This document shows, one piece after another, positions 26,161-35,668 of a DNA stretch of 64,000 bases. The notes under the pieces are model-generated. The model was given only the letters and a program-made list of their open reading frames with translations, ran no database searches and was not told the origin of the DNA. Source of the stretch: Clostridia bacterium (lineage in GTDB: Bacteria > Bacillota > Clostridia > Christensenellales > Pumilibacteraceae). The stretch spans positions 62,001 through 126,000 of the forward strand of contig JAAWAB010000002.1 of the NCBI GenBank assembly GCA_022791915.1, read 5' to 3'. Every line of letters starts with the position of its first letter. Positions within the stretch are counted from its first letter, which is position 1. The position numbers were made by a program, and so were the translations under genes.

Positions 26161-26227
26161 GCCTATATTATATACAAACGCGCAATCGGTTGTCAACCGA
26201 TTGAATTCCGCAGCATATATAATAGGT
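26161..26227. promoter_or_regulatory. Symmetric divergent promoter region with perfect palindrome
   Basis: A perfect inverted repeat CAATCGGTTG-T-CAACCGATTG spans 26183-26203. On the minus strand its centre supplies TTGACA, 18 bases before TATAAT, serving the HAD gene. On the plus strand TATAAT (26218-26223) lies only four bases before the glycosyltransferase ATG. Both genes therefore seem to have almost no 5' leader, and a dimeric repressor at the palindrome could control both. The core CGGTTGTCAACCG also occurs at 60397-60409. Confidence 0.65.
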
Positions 26228-27319
26228 ATGAAAATATACGTTTACGCCATATGCAAAAACGAAAGCAAATTTGCCGAGCGCTTTATGCAATCGGCACGCG
26301 ACGCCGACGGTGTGTTTGTGCTCGACACCGGTTCGGACGACGATTGTGCCGCCGTTCTCGCGGCACACGGGGCAAAAGTGAAAACGCAGGTTTTCTCCCC
26401 CTTCCGTTTCGATATGGCACGCAACGCAAGCCTTGCGTTCGTACCCGACGACGGCGATTTATACGTGTGCATGGATATTGACGAAGTATTCGAACCGAAT
26501 TGGCGAGCGTCGCTCGAAAAAGCGGCGAATCAGGCACCCGATGCCAACCAGTTTATGTACCGATACGTATGGAGCCATAATCCCGACGGGTCGGACGGCG
26601 TGGTGTTTTGGTCGGAAAAAATTCACCGCAAGGGATTTTTATGGAAAGGCGCCGTACACGAAGTGCTTGTACCGCAACAGGGCAACGAACGCCGACCCGC
26701 TTACGCTTACGGCGTACAGGTAACGCACTATCCCGACGAAAAGAAATCGCGTTCGTCTTATTTGCCCCTTTTGGAAATTGCCGCCGCCGAATCGCCGAAC
26801 GACGACCGCACCGCCCACTATTTGGGGCGCGAATATATGTATGCGGGAAAATACGAACAGGCAATCGTTGCTCTTCGCAAACATCTGGCGCTCCCTTCCG
26901 CCACCTGGGCGGACGAACGCGCCGCATCCATGCGGTATATTTCGCAATGTTATTCCCGTTTGGGCAACGTAAAACAAGCAATCGGCTGGGCTTTGCGTGC
27001 CGTTGCCGAATCCCCCGACACGAGAGAGCCGTATCTGCGGCTGGCACGCACTTTTTTTGACGCGGGCGACTATGCGGGCGTACTTTATGCGGCAAACGCG
27101 GGCTTACGCATTACCGAACGTAAACTTTCGTATATCACCGAACCCGACGCTTGGGGTGCGCCGCTACATGATTTGCTCGGCATTGCCTACTATCAATTCG
27201 GGCAATACAAAAAAGCCGAAACGCAAGCGCAAATCGCACTTTCGTTCGGAGAAAACGAACGAATCCGAAACAATCTTTCTCTGTTTATTGCGGCACAAAA
27301 CAAACAAGAACGAATATAA
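26228..27319 (+). CDS. Family 2 glycosyltransferase with TPR-like C-terminus
   Basis: I start at ATG 26228 (MKIYVYAICKNESKF); the open frame reaches 26087 but overlaps the divergent gene. The 363-residue protein has a GT2 GT-A fold: VFVLDTGSDDDC is the nucleotide-binding segment and YVCMDIDEVFEP holds the D-x-D metal motif. KGAVHEVLVPQ follows, and from about residue 185 there are TPR-like helical pairs (EYMYAGKYEQAIVALRKHL, YSRLGNVKQAIGWALRAV, YYQFGQYKKAETQAQIAL). Such proteins glycosylate proteins or surface polymers. It is monocistronic and ends at a terminator. Confidence 0.9.
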   Translation: MKIYVYAICKNESKFAERFMQSARDADGVFVLDTGSDDDCAAVLAAHGAKVKTQVFSPFRFDMARNASLAFVPDDGDLYVCMDIDEVFEPNWRASLEKAANQAPDANQFMYRYVWSHNPDGSDGVVFWSEKIHRKGFLWKGAVHEVLVPQQGNERRPAYAYGVQVTHYPDEKKSRSSYLPLLEIAAAESPNDDRTAHYLGREYMYAGKYEQAIVALRKHLALPSATWADERAASMRYISQCYSRLGNVKQAIGWALRAVAESPDTREPYLRLARTFFDAGDYAGVLYAANAGLRITERKLSYITEPDAWGAPLHDLLGIAYYQFGQYKKAETQAQIALSFGENERIRNNLSLFIAAQNKQERI

Positions 27320-27328
27320 AACCGAATA

Positions 27329-27354
27329 CCCGCATGAAATATGCGGGCTTTTTT
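27329..27354 (+). terminator. Intrinsic terminator of the glycosyltransferase gene
   Basis: CCCGCAT (27329-27335) pairs with ATGCGGG (27341-27347), followed by CTTTTTT. Confidence 0.85.
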
Positions 27355-27383
27355 CGTTTTGCCACAAACAAACCGAAAGAATT

Positions 27384-27569
27384 TTATTCCACCGTCATTT
27401 GTTTATCACATATCGAGTTTATAATGACAGTATTAAATTCGATAAAATTTCGCGGCGACGTTCCTCCTTTGTAAATAAGTTTTTCATCATCTTCCTTTTT
27501 TCTAAAAAACTTTCCGACGCCGCCGCGAATTTTTATACAATTTACTTTCCGATAAGGAGGTACTGCCAT
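27384..27569 (-). CDS. Possible small ORF, 61 residues, unknown
   Basis: In the 336-base space between the glycosyltransferase and the big operon, one minus-strand frame starts MAVPPYRKVNCIKIRGG with GGAG eight bases upstream and ends at 27384. The product is basic and AT-rich in codon use compared with its neighbours. It lies beyond the operon terminator (27615-27647), so it would depend on read-through or its own promoter. I do not recognise it and it may be chance. Confidence 0.22.
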   Translation of the reverse strand: MAVPPYRKVNCIKIRGGVGKFFRKKEDDEKLIYKGGTSPRNFIEFNTVIINSICDKQMTVE

Positions 27570-27614
27570 AAGAGATCTCCACCGAAAAAACCGAAAATTC
27601 TTCCTTTGTAAAGC

Positions 27615-27647
27615 AAAAAACGTCGCAATTTTATTACGGCGTTTTTT
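27615..27647 (-). terminator. Intrinsic terminator of the ESCRT-like operon
   Basis: AAAAAACGTCG (27615-27625) pairs with CGGCGTTTTTT (27637-27647), one G-T pair included, with a T-run in the minus direction. It lies nine bases past the stop of the last operon gene at 27656. Confidence 0.8.
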
Positions 27648-27655
27648 GTTGCATT

Positions 27656-30600
27656 TTATCGGTTCCGCATTTTTACGGGCAATTTGTCTGCACAAATTAT
27701 TGCGGCACGCGCACATTCCGCCGCGTTGCGCATAGGCAAAACTTCTTCCGCCGACGGCGGGGCGATACGCACGTACACGGCGGTTGCCGTAACCGACGCG
27801 CCCTGTTCGGACGCAAAATTGCATCCTCCTTCTTCCGGCTTTGAGGGGTCCACCCTTGCACCCGATTTGTAAATAAATCCGTGCACGTCGCCGCCGCTCA
27901 CTTCCCAGTGGGCGGTGTAGCCTTCTTTTTGAGGGATTTCTTCCATAGTGAACGGCTCGTCGTACGTGAGCGTTTGGCTCTTAAACGCCTCACCGTCTAC
28001 CACATAAAACAAAGAATACGAAACGGGTTTCCATACCGCCGTGGCAATCACTTCTTCGTTTCCTACTTCAATCCGTTCGTAGCCGTAGCTGAAATCTTCG
28101 CCCTTGGGCATGACGTAGCCTGCCACATACACCTGCGTTTGCCAGTTCAGCGGAGTGAGCTCCCACCCCCAAAAGGTATATCCGTTGCGCCAGTACGCAT
28201 CGGCTAATTTGTTACCTTCGCTGTTATACGTGAAGATACTGCGCGCCGTATCGCCCACGCCGCCCGCGCCGTCGTAGCGTATTGTGTATACGTTGGGCGC
28301 CCATTGCGCGGTTGCCGTAGCGGTACCGCCCCGTCTGTCCGAAAAATTCTCTGCGATTTTCTCGTCCGCCCCGTATACTTTCGTTTGGAACGAAACGCCG
28401 TCCCACCATTCCACTTGCCAACCCGTAAAATGATATCCGAGCGCCGTCATGGTGCACTCGCCCAACGTTTTTTCTTTATCGTCGTAAATAAACGCGCAAG
28501 GTTTCATGGTGCCCGAAACGGCAATTTCCGAAGTAGCGCCGCTGTTGCGGTTCACATAATAGGTAACAGGCTCCCACTGTCCCCTGGCGGTAATCACTTC
28601 GCCGTCCACGTCGGTTAAATCGAAATCGATTTCGTCTTTCGTCTGATATACGGTGCCGTCGATTTCCCAGCCGAGAAATTCATACCCTTTGCGTTGCGGC
28701 GTAAAGTAGTCGCCTTCCGCCAATAATCCCACCTTAATCGGCAACACGCCGTAGTAGCAACGTGCTCCCGTTATATTGGCAGAACCTCCTTCCACCAATG
28801 AAAGGTACGCAATATGATACGAAATCGGATTCCATAGCGCCATAAATTCGAGCACGGCGTTTTCTTCGGTTGTAAAATCAAAAGTATATTCGGTGCCTGC
28901 CTGATACACAAGATGATTGTAACTCCACCCTGCGAAACGATACCCTTTGCAGGTATACGGGCAATCGGGCATTTTGTATTTTTCACCGTAAGTATACATT
29001 GTTCGTTCGGGTTGTTGCCCTTCCGTATCGGACGCCCGACTCACAAAATCCACATAAAACGAAATTCCTTCCCAGCGCGCAATAGCCACTACAACGGCAT
29101 TCTCTCGGTCGGTATAGTTGTGTGTAACTTGTGCACCCGGTTCGTAAAGGTCGTTACCGATTTGCCACCCCACGAACTTGTATCCCCTTTTGGAAAACCC
29201 GATGTCGCCGTCGAGCATGTTATTTTCCCCGTCGTAAGTAAACACCGTTCCCGTATTGGTCAATTCGCCGTTTGCGTCGCTTCGGTAATACACACGATAC
29301 CGAATGGGCGTCCAGGAAGCATAATATTTTCTTGCCCCCGTCGAGCCGTTAGGAATTTCCGAAACGATTGCGCCTTCGGGAGTATTCTCGTGCCAACAAT
29401 CGAACCGATACCCCGTTTTTTGGGTAGACGGCAACCGAATGTTTCCGCTCTCTTTATGATAGTAGGCGGGAAAACTCTCGTCTCCGCTACCGCCGTTGTA
29501 TTCGAGCGTGATGGGATAATTTTCGTTGAATTTCAGATATACGTCTATATCGCTTTGCTCGTACGGGTCGATTTTGGATATCTTGTTCTTAAATGCGGAG
29601 TCGAGATAATACCCCATAAAAGTATATCCTTCTTTTGTTGCGCCGTTTTCAGCCAGCGGCATTTCGTCCGACCACAAATGATACGATTGCGGCATTTTAT
29701 CCGTTACTTTGTCGGCGCCGTCCGTATGCCAAGTAATATTGTATACTTTTTTGTATTCGGGACGAAAAAACCGATTGCCTCTGCTGTTTCCGGGAATGGA
29801 TTTGATATCCGTTCCTTTAACGGGCGACCCGGGCAACGTTGCGTCGAACCAACCGCAAAACGTATACCCTTCGCGCTCCGCAGGCACGGGCAACACAATT
29901 TCTTCGCTTTCGTTGTGGTAACGAAACGAACGGTCGGAATCGACGTCGTTATCAATATCATACAGTGTTACGTTATAAAGTCGCAGATATTTGGCATAGA
30001 GTTTCACGTTCCCGTTTTCGGCAATCTGCGAAACGGGTGTCGTATACGAACGCGACGGATACCAACCCAGAAAAGCAAAATCACCTTCTTTTCTATCCGT
30101 AAGGTCGGGCGTAGGCAGTTGCACCGACGCAGACGACGGTACAATTTGCGTAGCCACCGAAAAATCTTCGAGTGCCGCCGATTCGGACAAATTGCAATCG
30201 GTGTAGAACATTACGTACCGTTCGTCACTGTTCATAATCGGTTGCATAAAATCTCGGCAAGACGTAAAACGGTCGGCGGAGATAGCGGCGTCTATTAAAG
30301 CACGGTGTACGAAAATTTCGGGGGGTTGCTCAAACTGTCCGATAACGGCGGGCAACGCCTTTTCGGATGTAAACGTAAGCGTTTCCAGCCCCGAAGCAAT
30401 CTCTACGTAGGCGTCGGGTGCCGTAACGGTAAGATTGCGAACGTCGTTCGTACGCACGGAAATATAGGTAACCGATTCGGGCAGTTGCAAATTATCCGTT
30501 TTCACGCCCGCGCAATCGATTCCCACAACGGGCAATCCCTTATATACGGACGGAATGCGCACGTTGTCGCGCACGCCGTCGAATATTTCGTTTACGACAA

Positions 30601-31183
30601 ATCCTTCTTTATGATATCGGTCGGCAACCACGTAGGTGTAGCCGAGCGGACGGTCGCTCAAAGGGAATTCGGCGGCAAGTCCCACTCCTGCCACGCAACA
30701 GATTGCCACAATGGGGACAAGCACGGCAAGTCCGCCGAGCGCCGCATTCAGCCGCGCGAGAACAAACGTGGCAATATACAATACCAGTCGCGTAGCCGCT
30801 ATGTACGAATAGATAACGAGCGCCGAATTCACGTCGCCGCCACGCGAAATCACAAGCCCCGTTATCAGTTCGATAAAGGGCGGAACAAGAAATACGATTT
30901 TGCAAAGCAAATTTCTGCCAGCAATGCCCAACTGCAAAATCGGCTTGGGCAATAATAACAGCACGCATATGCCTTCCGCCGCCAAAGCAATGCAAAACGT
31001 TATTATACCGCCGAGCACATACCCGCCGCACAACAGAATAATCAACGCCGCAATATCCGCGGCAAACATCGCGTAAAATCCCACGTTGGAGAGCACCGTC
31101 CCCGCAACGCTTTTTCTGTATGCGGCGGCACGGGCGGAATTTGCAATCGGTTTGATTTGCCTTTTTACCTTTTTCGCACTCAT
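27656..31183 (-). CDS. Multi-pass membrane protein with tandem InlB B-type (Flg_new) repeats
   Basis: I start at ATG 31183 (MSAKKVKRQIKP) because it makes an ATGA overlap with the upstream stop and has GGGAG before it; an in-frame ATG at 31201 is less likely. The 1175-residue protein has about five membrane helices within residues 25-175, then a region like a BspA leucine-rich start (VRIPSVYKGLPVVGID). It continues with about nine to eleven InlB B-type repeats, each with a Y-x-(V/I)-x-(Y/F) strand and a KxGYxFxGW motif (REGYTFCGW, KRGYKFVGW, CKGYRFAGW, RKGYEFLGW). This architecture suggests a membrane anchor with a long repeat arm. It is the last gene of the operon. Confidence 0.85.
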   Translation of the reverse strand: MSAKKVKRQIKPIANSARAAAYRKSVAGTVLSNVGFYAMFAADIAALIILLCGGYVLGGIITFCIALAAEGICVLLLLPKPILQLGIAGRNLLCKIVFLVPPFIELITGLVISRGGDVNSALVIYSYIAATRLVLYIATFVLARLNAALGGLAVLVPIVAICCVAGVGLAAEFPLSDRPLGYTYVVADRYHKEGFVVNEIFDGVRDNVRIPSVYKGLPVVGIDCAGVKTDNLQLPESVTYISVRTNDVRNLTVTAPDAYVEIASGLETLTFTSEKALPAVIGQFEQPPEIFVHRALIDAAISADRFTSCRDFMQPIMNSDERYVMFYTDCNLSESAALEDFSVATQIVPSSASVQLPTPDLTDRKEGDFAFLGWYPSRSYTTPVSQIAENGNVKLYAKYLRLYNVTLYDIDNDVDSDRSFRYHNESEEIVLPVPAEREGYTFCGWFDATLPGSPVKGTDIKSIPGNSRGNRFFRPEYKKVYNITWHTDGADKVTDKMPQSYHLWSDEMPLAENGATKEGYTFMGYYLDSAFKNKISKIDPYEQSDIDVYLKFNENYPITLEYNGGSGDESFPAYYHKESGNIRLPSTQKTGYRFDCWHENTPEGAIVSEIPNGSTGARKYYASWTPIRYRVYYRSDANGELTNTGTVFTYDGENNMLDGDIGFSKRGYKFVGWQIGNDLYEPGAQVTHNYTDRENAVVVAIARWEGISFYVDFVSRASDTEGQQPERTMYTYGEKYKMPDCPYTCKGYRFAGWSYNHLVYQAGTEYTFDFTTEENAVLEFMALWNPISYHIAYLSLVEGGSANITGARCYYGVLPIKVGLLAEGDYFTPQRKGYEFLGWEIDGTVYQTKDEIDFDLTDVDGEVITARGQWEPVTYYVNRNSGATSEIAVSGTMKPCAFIYDDKEKTLGECTMTALGYHFTGWQVEWWDGVSFQTKVYGADEKIAENFSDRRGGTATATAQWAPNVYTIRYDGAGGVGDTARSIFTYNSEGNKLADAYWRNGYTFWGWELTPLNWQTQVYVAGYVMPKGEDFSYGYERIEVGNEEVIATAVWKPVSYSLFYVVDGEAFKSQTLTYDEPFTMEEIPQKEGYTAHWEVSGGDVHGFIYKSGARVDPSKPEEGGCNFASEQGASVTATAVYVRIAPPSAEEVLPMRNAAECARAAIICADKLPVKMRNR

Positions 31184-33270
31184 TGTTTCTCTCCCGTCCA
31201 CTCCTGTGTCTGCCCCGTCAGCTTGTTATAAATCCGCTTTTGTTTCTGCCCTGCACGAATCGTAACATACACTACGTTTTCGTTATCTTCGAGTACGGCA
31301 ACGCGCGCGAATTTTTCGCGCAAAGGCAAACCGTTCAAGCGGGTGAGCCGTTTCTTTGTACTCACCTGCTTATAATTCGTTTCCGTCACCGTATCCGCCC
31401 GTGCACAGGTGGCGCACTTGTTCCCTTCCGCACAATCGGCACAAACCGTGCCGCCGCATGTTTCGCACGTGCGGGCGGCGGAGAGCGCAACCGTTTTGCC
31501 GCACACTTTGCATACCGCCGCGTGGTCGGGACAATAAATTTTTCCGCTCACGTCTATGGGCTTGCTTTTTCCCGCAAACAATTTTATCGCATGATAATAG
31601 TCGGTAGGCAGTTTGCGAGCCGTAACACACGATTCGCAGAATCCGTGCGTGCACCCTTTTTCCGCACATGCATACGCCTTATCGCGGCGCACCGAACTGC
31701 CGCACGAGCAATCCACGCGGTCGAATACGCACAACGTTTCACCGTCAGTCGTCTTTTTCAGGTCGTCACAACAGAAATTTTCGCCGCACTTGTCACACCG
31801 CGCCGTTTCGCTTTCGAGATAGTATCGGTATTCCGTTTCTCCGCTTTCCCCTTTTGCCACCGTTTTGCAACGAACGCACGCACTTTTACGCAACAGCTTT
31901 ATCGACTTAAAGCGGTTGATTGCGCCTGTTTTGCCCAAACGCCCCACTTCGGTTTCCACATAATGTTCTTCGCACCCGCGCACCGCCGCGTCGCGCGGAG
32001 AAAGCGGTTCGCCCGTGCCGCTGTCGCGGAATACGCGAACACAGTCGGAACACAGACGGTCATCCGAATCAATACTTTTGCGCGAATGTTCGGTGCACAA
32101 AATTTTATGACACACGGCACAACCGCCGTCGTGAAACGCATAACGGGCGCACCCCTTTTGCGCGCACTTGCTTGCGCACGATTCGCACCCCACTTCGCAA
32201 CCGCTTGCCGTATTCACGGCAACGGCGGCGTTATCGGCAGTCAGATATCTGCCGCAATGCGGACACATATGCCCCGAAAAAGCTACGGTGGGATTGATTT
32301 CGGTGTAGAACACGGCACGTTCGCCGTTTTGCCCCGTTACTGTGTAGGGAATTCTATCGTTGTCAATCGCATTGAGAAACACGCCTATCGGCATCATACG
32401 ACATACAACCTGCGAATTGAGCGCGTTGATTTCACGCGGCGCCGCCGCTTGCGCGTTTAAGAACGCGTCGTTTCTGCTCTTCATGTGCGCGTACAAATCG
32501 CTTTCGGGAATCCGTGTCATAAAATCGAGAATCCGTTGGCGTACTTCGCCCGATTCGCGGATTTGCATTATGATATTATTCAGCTGACTTTGTACGGCAA
32601 AATCGATTTCGGGAACTTCGCGGTCATCGTCGTCGGGCGTGTGTTCGAGCGAAGCATACGACATGTGCGCAAAAAAGTCACCGCTGTTGCCGTCTACGTC
32701 CAACAACACGCTGTCGATAAGATTGGTAATCCGTTCACTCGCGTCTATATTGTCTTTACACTCGATTAAAAAGAACAGTTCGTATTTATTCTTACCTTCC
32801 AGATGTTCGCGCTCGCCGTGCGTTACCCGAAATCCGTCCGCAACGGGCGGGTCGGGTGTGTCCGTTTCGCGCACCTTGCTATGGCAGAATAAAAAGGAAA
32901 ACTCGTTCCCTACTCTGTCAAGAAGCATTTGTACGAACGGCGTGGAGCGGTTCACGTGTTCGAGTTTGCCGCTCTTGCCGCGTCCTTTTTCCACCTGCGG
33001 TTTGTACGTTATGTAATATACCTTGTCGTCGCCTGCCATTTCCACATGGTAAGCGTTGGCGATTTCGTCTGTTTCCGTTTTGGCAATCTCGCGTTTCTCG
33101 CTCTCGTCGAGCGGACGATACACCGATACAAGACCCGCTTCGTCGTCTGCCGCCGCTCGTACAAGCCGCTCTATGGCGCGCAGATTGTCGTCCATTGCCG
33201 ACACGTTCCGCGCCGCTCGCACGCCGCCGAACTGTCTGTTGAGTTCGTTGACTTTATCTCTTTCCGCCAT
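31180..33270 (-). CDS. Cysteine-rich multi-zinc-finger protein coupled to SNF2 helicase
   Basis: A 696-residue protein whose start lies one base after the SNF2 stop (TGACATG), so it is translationally coupled. The N-terminal 330 residues are alpha/beta with no motif I recognise (ELFFLIECKDNIDASERITN). The C-terminal half is packed with paired cysteines and histidines: CPHCGRYL, CESCASKCAQKGC, CAVCHKILCTEH, CSDCVRVF, CVRCKTVA, CDKCGENFCC, CKVCGKTV and CETCGGTVCADCAEGNKC. These suggest six or more RING-like, B-box-like or zinc-ribbon units. The last 50 residues form a beta hairpin region. It is probably a scaffold or DNA/protein-binding partner of the helicase; a ubiquitin-ligase role is not supported by context. 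Confidence 0.75.
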   Translation of the reverse strand: MAERDKVNELNRQFGGVRAARNVSAMDDNLRAIERLVRAAADDEAGLVSVYRPLDESEKREIAKTETDEIANAYHVEMAGDDKVYYITYKPQVEKGRGKSGKLEHVNRSTPFVQMLLDRVGNEFSFLFCHSKVRETDTPDPPVADGFRVTHGEREHLEGKNKYELFFLIECKDNIDASERITNLIDSVLLDVDGNSGDFFAHMSYASLEHTPDDDDREVPEIDFAVQSQLNNIIMQIRESGEVRQRILDFMTRIPESDLYAHMKSRNDAFLNAQAAAPREINALNSQVVCRMMPIGVFLNAIDNDRIPYTVTGQNGERAVFYTEINPTVAFSGHMCPHCGRYLTADNAAVAVNTASGCEVGCESCASKCAQKGCARYAFHDGGCAVCHKILCTEHSRKSIDSDDRLCSDCVRVFRDSGTGEPLSPRDAAVRGCEEHYVETEVGRLGKTGAINRFKSIKLLRKSACVRCKTVAKGESGETEYRYYLESETARCDKCGENFCCDDLKKTTDGETLCVFDRVDCSCGSSVRRDKAYACAEKGCTHGFCESCVTARKLPTDYYHAIKLFAGKSKPIDVSGKIYCPDHAAVCKVCGKTVALSAARTCETCGGTVCADCAEGNKCATCARADTVTETNYKQVSTKKRLTRLNGLPLREKFARVAVLEDNENVVYVTIRAGQKQKRIYNKLTGQTQEWTGEKQ

Positions 33271-33271
33271 G

Positions 33272-35668
33272 TCAGATTACCTCTTGCTCGTCCGCCGTGA
33301 ACATAATCTGGTCGCCCATTTCTTTCACCAGTTCGCGGAACGAATCGATGCTCTCGGCTACGTTTTCCTTAAACCGAATCCACGGCTCGTAATCCTCGAA
33401 CGTGCCGATGGAAAACCCGCCGTCGTACTGTTCCCATAGGTATTCCACAATCTGCGGAAATCCGATTTCCGGCTTTTCGCCGTCCGCCGTGTGCTTTTTG
33501 CCGATTCGGCGCATAAGTTCCTTTTCCACCGACGGATTTTCTTCCAGATAACTTGCCACCGCGCCGCCTATAATGAACGTATTGTCCCCGTCCCAGTCCG
33601 AAAACAAATGCAATACATCATTATAGAAAAGATACAGGCTGTATTCGAGCGACCCCATGGGCGTGAACACGTAAACGTGCATTTTTTTACGCTGACCGAT
33701 ACGCGAAATGCGCCCCACAATCTGTTCCACAAGATTGGGGTCGTGCGATAGATTGGTAATAATCAGGTTAGAACAGAACTGCATGTTAAAGCCTTTTTCT
33801 TCGCCGTTTACGGCAAAATAGACGGCATTGGCGTTTTGCGGCGCATCGCTTCGGAATTTAAGATAGTTTTTGTTATCGGTATCGCCCGCTCCGTTGAGCG
33901 CCCGTCCTTTTTGCGCGCTCTCTACCAAACGGATAAGCATATTGCGTTCGGCGCCCGCGTCGGAAAACACAAGCACTTTTTCTTCGGGCAGAAGCTCGTT
34001 GACCAATCGGTCGAACTCGGCGTACTTGCCGTCGCAGTCAATATTTTCGCGGTCGTAATATTCCGTTGTGCCCGCCGCTTCTTCCGCGTATCCGAATTCG
34101 GCACGCGCTTTGCGCATGGCGCGCGCGGTAAGCGCGTCGTCGTACGCCTCTTTTTCCGCCGCCGCCCGTTCCTTTTCGGACATGCGGTCGTATTTTTCGC
34201 GCGCAATCTCTCCTTTATAGCGGATATGATGTCCGCGCTTGGCGGGAATCACGTAATCCTCACAGGCAAATCGCAATGCGTCCGCCTCGGCGCCCGCATC
34301 CGAGCGAATACGCGTGTATAAACTTTCGGCAAACGCCAGATTCTTTTCATCGGTAATGCGCACGGGTGTTTCGCGCGGATTGAGAATAACCGCCCGCACG
34401 TATTCCGTCCACTTGCGCGGCAATCCGTCGCCTTCGTCGAGATACGCGCGCATACTCGTTTCTATGTTGGCGCGCATGCGCTCGGGATTCTGCTCTCCGT
34501 AGCAAATGCCGTCTATTACCGCTTCCCGCACGCGGGTTTCAAAATCGCCCGCCGAAAAGTTCTCGAAATTCAGGTCGAGCACTTCTTCTATGGTGAGCGG
34601 TTTCAACGACCGTTGCACCGTGGAGCTTGTTAAACGGTTGCGAGTGAATAATTGGTCGATTAAACCTTTGAGCTGACGCAGTTCTTCTCCCTTAAAATCG
34701 TTAAGACGCGGTTTTCCGAAACAGTAGTTGCGGATGAAATCGTCCATATCGCGGAACTGCTCGGGGCGCACGATTTTCATCAATTTATACACGTCGGCAA
34801 GTTGGCGTCGTATGGGCGTGGCGGACATGAGAATTTTATACGGAACGGACGTGTTTTTTCCGATATGCTCCACCACGCGATAAATCTGCAACGTTTTGTT
34901 GGGGTCGGTGGATAACAACGCGTCCGCCTCGTCTACCACAAGCATGTTGATTTGCGGAAGAGCACCCGCATACGCATCGAACAATTTGAGATACGAATCG
35001 TCGATTTCGTCGTCTAAACTGCGATAGAGCGTTTCGTTCTGTTCGGCGGCGCGTTTGATGTCGTAATAGTCATCGCTCTTTTTTGCCTTAAAACTCTCCG
35101 CTTCCAACCATTCTTTGCCTTTAACAATATCTTCCCACAAGCGGTTTTTGAGATTTTTGATTTCTTTCAAAATCACGTCGAACGTCATGATATACATAGT
35201 GACGCCCGCTTTTTTGCTCTTTTCGTGTGCGGTCATTTGCGCAAACGACGGCACAAGTACGCAATCGAAATGCGTATGAAATTTTTCGGCGATTTCCTGT
35301 TCCCATTGAAAGTCGAGCTTTTTCGGGCAAAGAAGCAACACGTTTTTCACCGCGCCGCGTTCGGCGTATTCGGCAACCGTCATGCCCACTTCCACCGTTT
35401 TTCCCAGTCCCACCTGATCGCCGAAAATGCCTTTGCCGCGAAAACGGGAAAGCATCATGAGCACCGCTTCGCGCTGGTACTCAAACGGACGGAATGCGGG
35501 ATAATGGGGAATACGCAACTCGCGGAAATCGTCGATTTTCCGCACGTCGCGCGCCGCCTCGAACAGTTTATGGTAGCGATTGTAGCTTTTGGGTTTGGCG
35601 TCCACTTTCAGGCCGCCGGGCACGCCTTCTTCGCTGACAACGCAACGGATTTCAAATTCCTGCGACAT
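33272..35668 (-). CDS. SNF2-family DEAD/H helicase-like ATPase
   Basis: The 798-residue protein has the SNF2 motifs in order. FEYQREAVLMML is the Q-like region, GDQVGLGKTVEVGM is Walker A (about 83-96), and LLLCPKKLDFQWEQEI is motif Ia. VVDEADALL is motif II, MSATPIRRQLADVYKLM is motif III, KVLVFSDAGAERNML is motif IV, and QIVGRISRIGQRKKMHVYVF carries motifs V-VI with both arginines. A long helical insertion lies between the lobes, as in RapA/HepA-type proteins. It starts inside the last codons of the upstream gene (17-base overlap) with GGGAGG before it. It should translocate on double-stranded DNA and remodel DNA-bound complexes; its partner is the Cys-rich protein downstream. Confidence 0.92.
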   Translation of the reverse strand: MSQEFEIRCVVSEEGVPGGLKVDAKPKSYNRYHKLFEAARDVRKIDDFRELRIPHYPAFRPFEYQREAVLMMLSRFRGKGIFGDQVGLGKTVEVGMTVAEYAERGAVKNVLLLCPKKLDFQWEQEIAEKFHTHFDCVLVPSFAQMTAHEKSKKAGVTMYIMTFDVILKEIKNLKNRLWEDIVKGKEWLEAESFKAKKSDDYYDIKRAAEQNETLYRSLDDEIDDSYLKLFDAYAGALPQINMLVVDEADALLSTDPNKTLQIYRVVEHIGKNTSVPYKILMSATPIRRQLADVYKLMKIVRPEQFRDMDDFIRNYCFGKPRLNDFKGEELRQLKGLIDQLFTRNRLTSSTVQRSLKPLTIEEVLDLNFENFSAGDFETRVREAVIDGICYGEQNPERMRANIETSMRAYLDEGDGLPRKWTEYVRAVILNPRETPVRITDEKNLAFAESLYTRIRSDAGAEADALRFACEDYVIPAKRGHHIRYKGEIAREKYDRMSEKERAAAEKEAYDDALTARAMRKARAEFGYAEEAAGTTEYYDRENIDCDGKYAEFDRLVNELLPEEKVLVFSDAGAERNMLIRLVESAQKGRALNGAGDTDNKNYLKFRSDAPQNANAVYFAVNGEEKGFNMQFCSNLIITNLSHDPNLVEQIVGRISRIGQRKKMHVYVFTPMGSLEYSLYLFYNDVLHLFSDWDGDNTFIIGGAVASYLEENPSVEKELMRRIGKKHTADGEKPEIGFPQIVEYLWEQYDGGFSIGTFEDYEPWIRFKENVAESIDSFRELVKEMGDQIMFTADEQEVI

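Noticed and set aside
28913-30298. 461-codon plus-strand open frame opposite the InlB-repeat protein
   Set aside because: Antisense image of the repeats; no recognisable domain.
31180-33270. Cys-rich protein as an E3 ubiquitin-ligase-like RING protein
   Set aside because: The cysteine pairs do not give a clear C3HC4 order, and no E1, E2 or ubiquitin-like gene is present in the operon.
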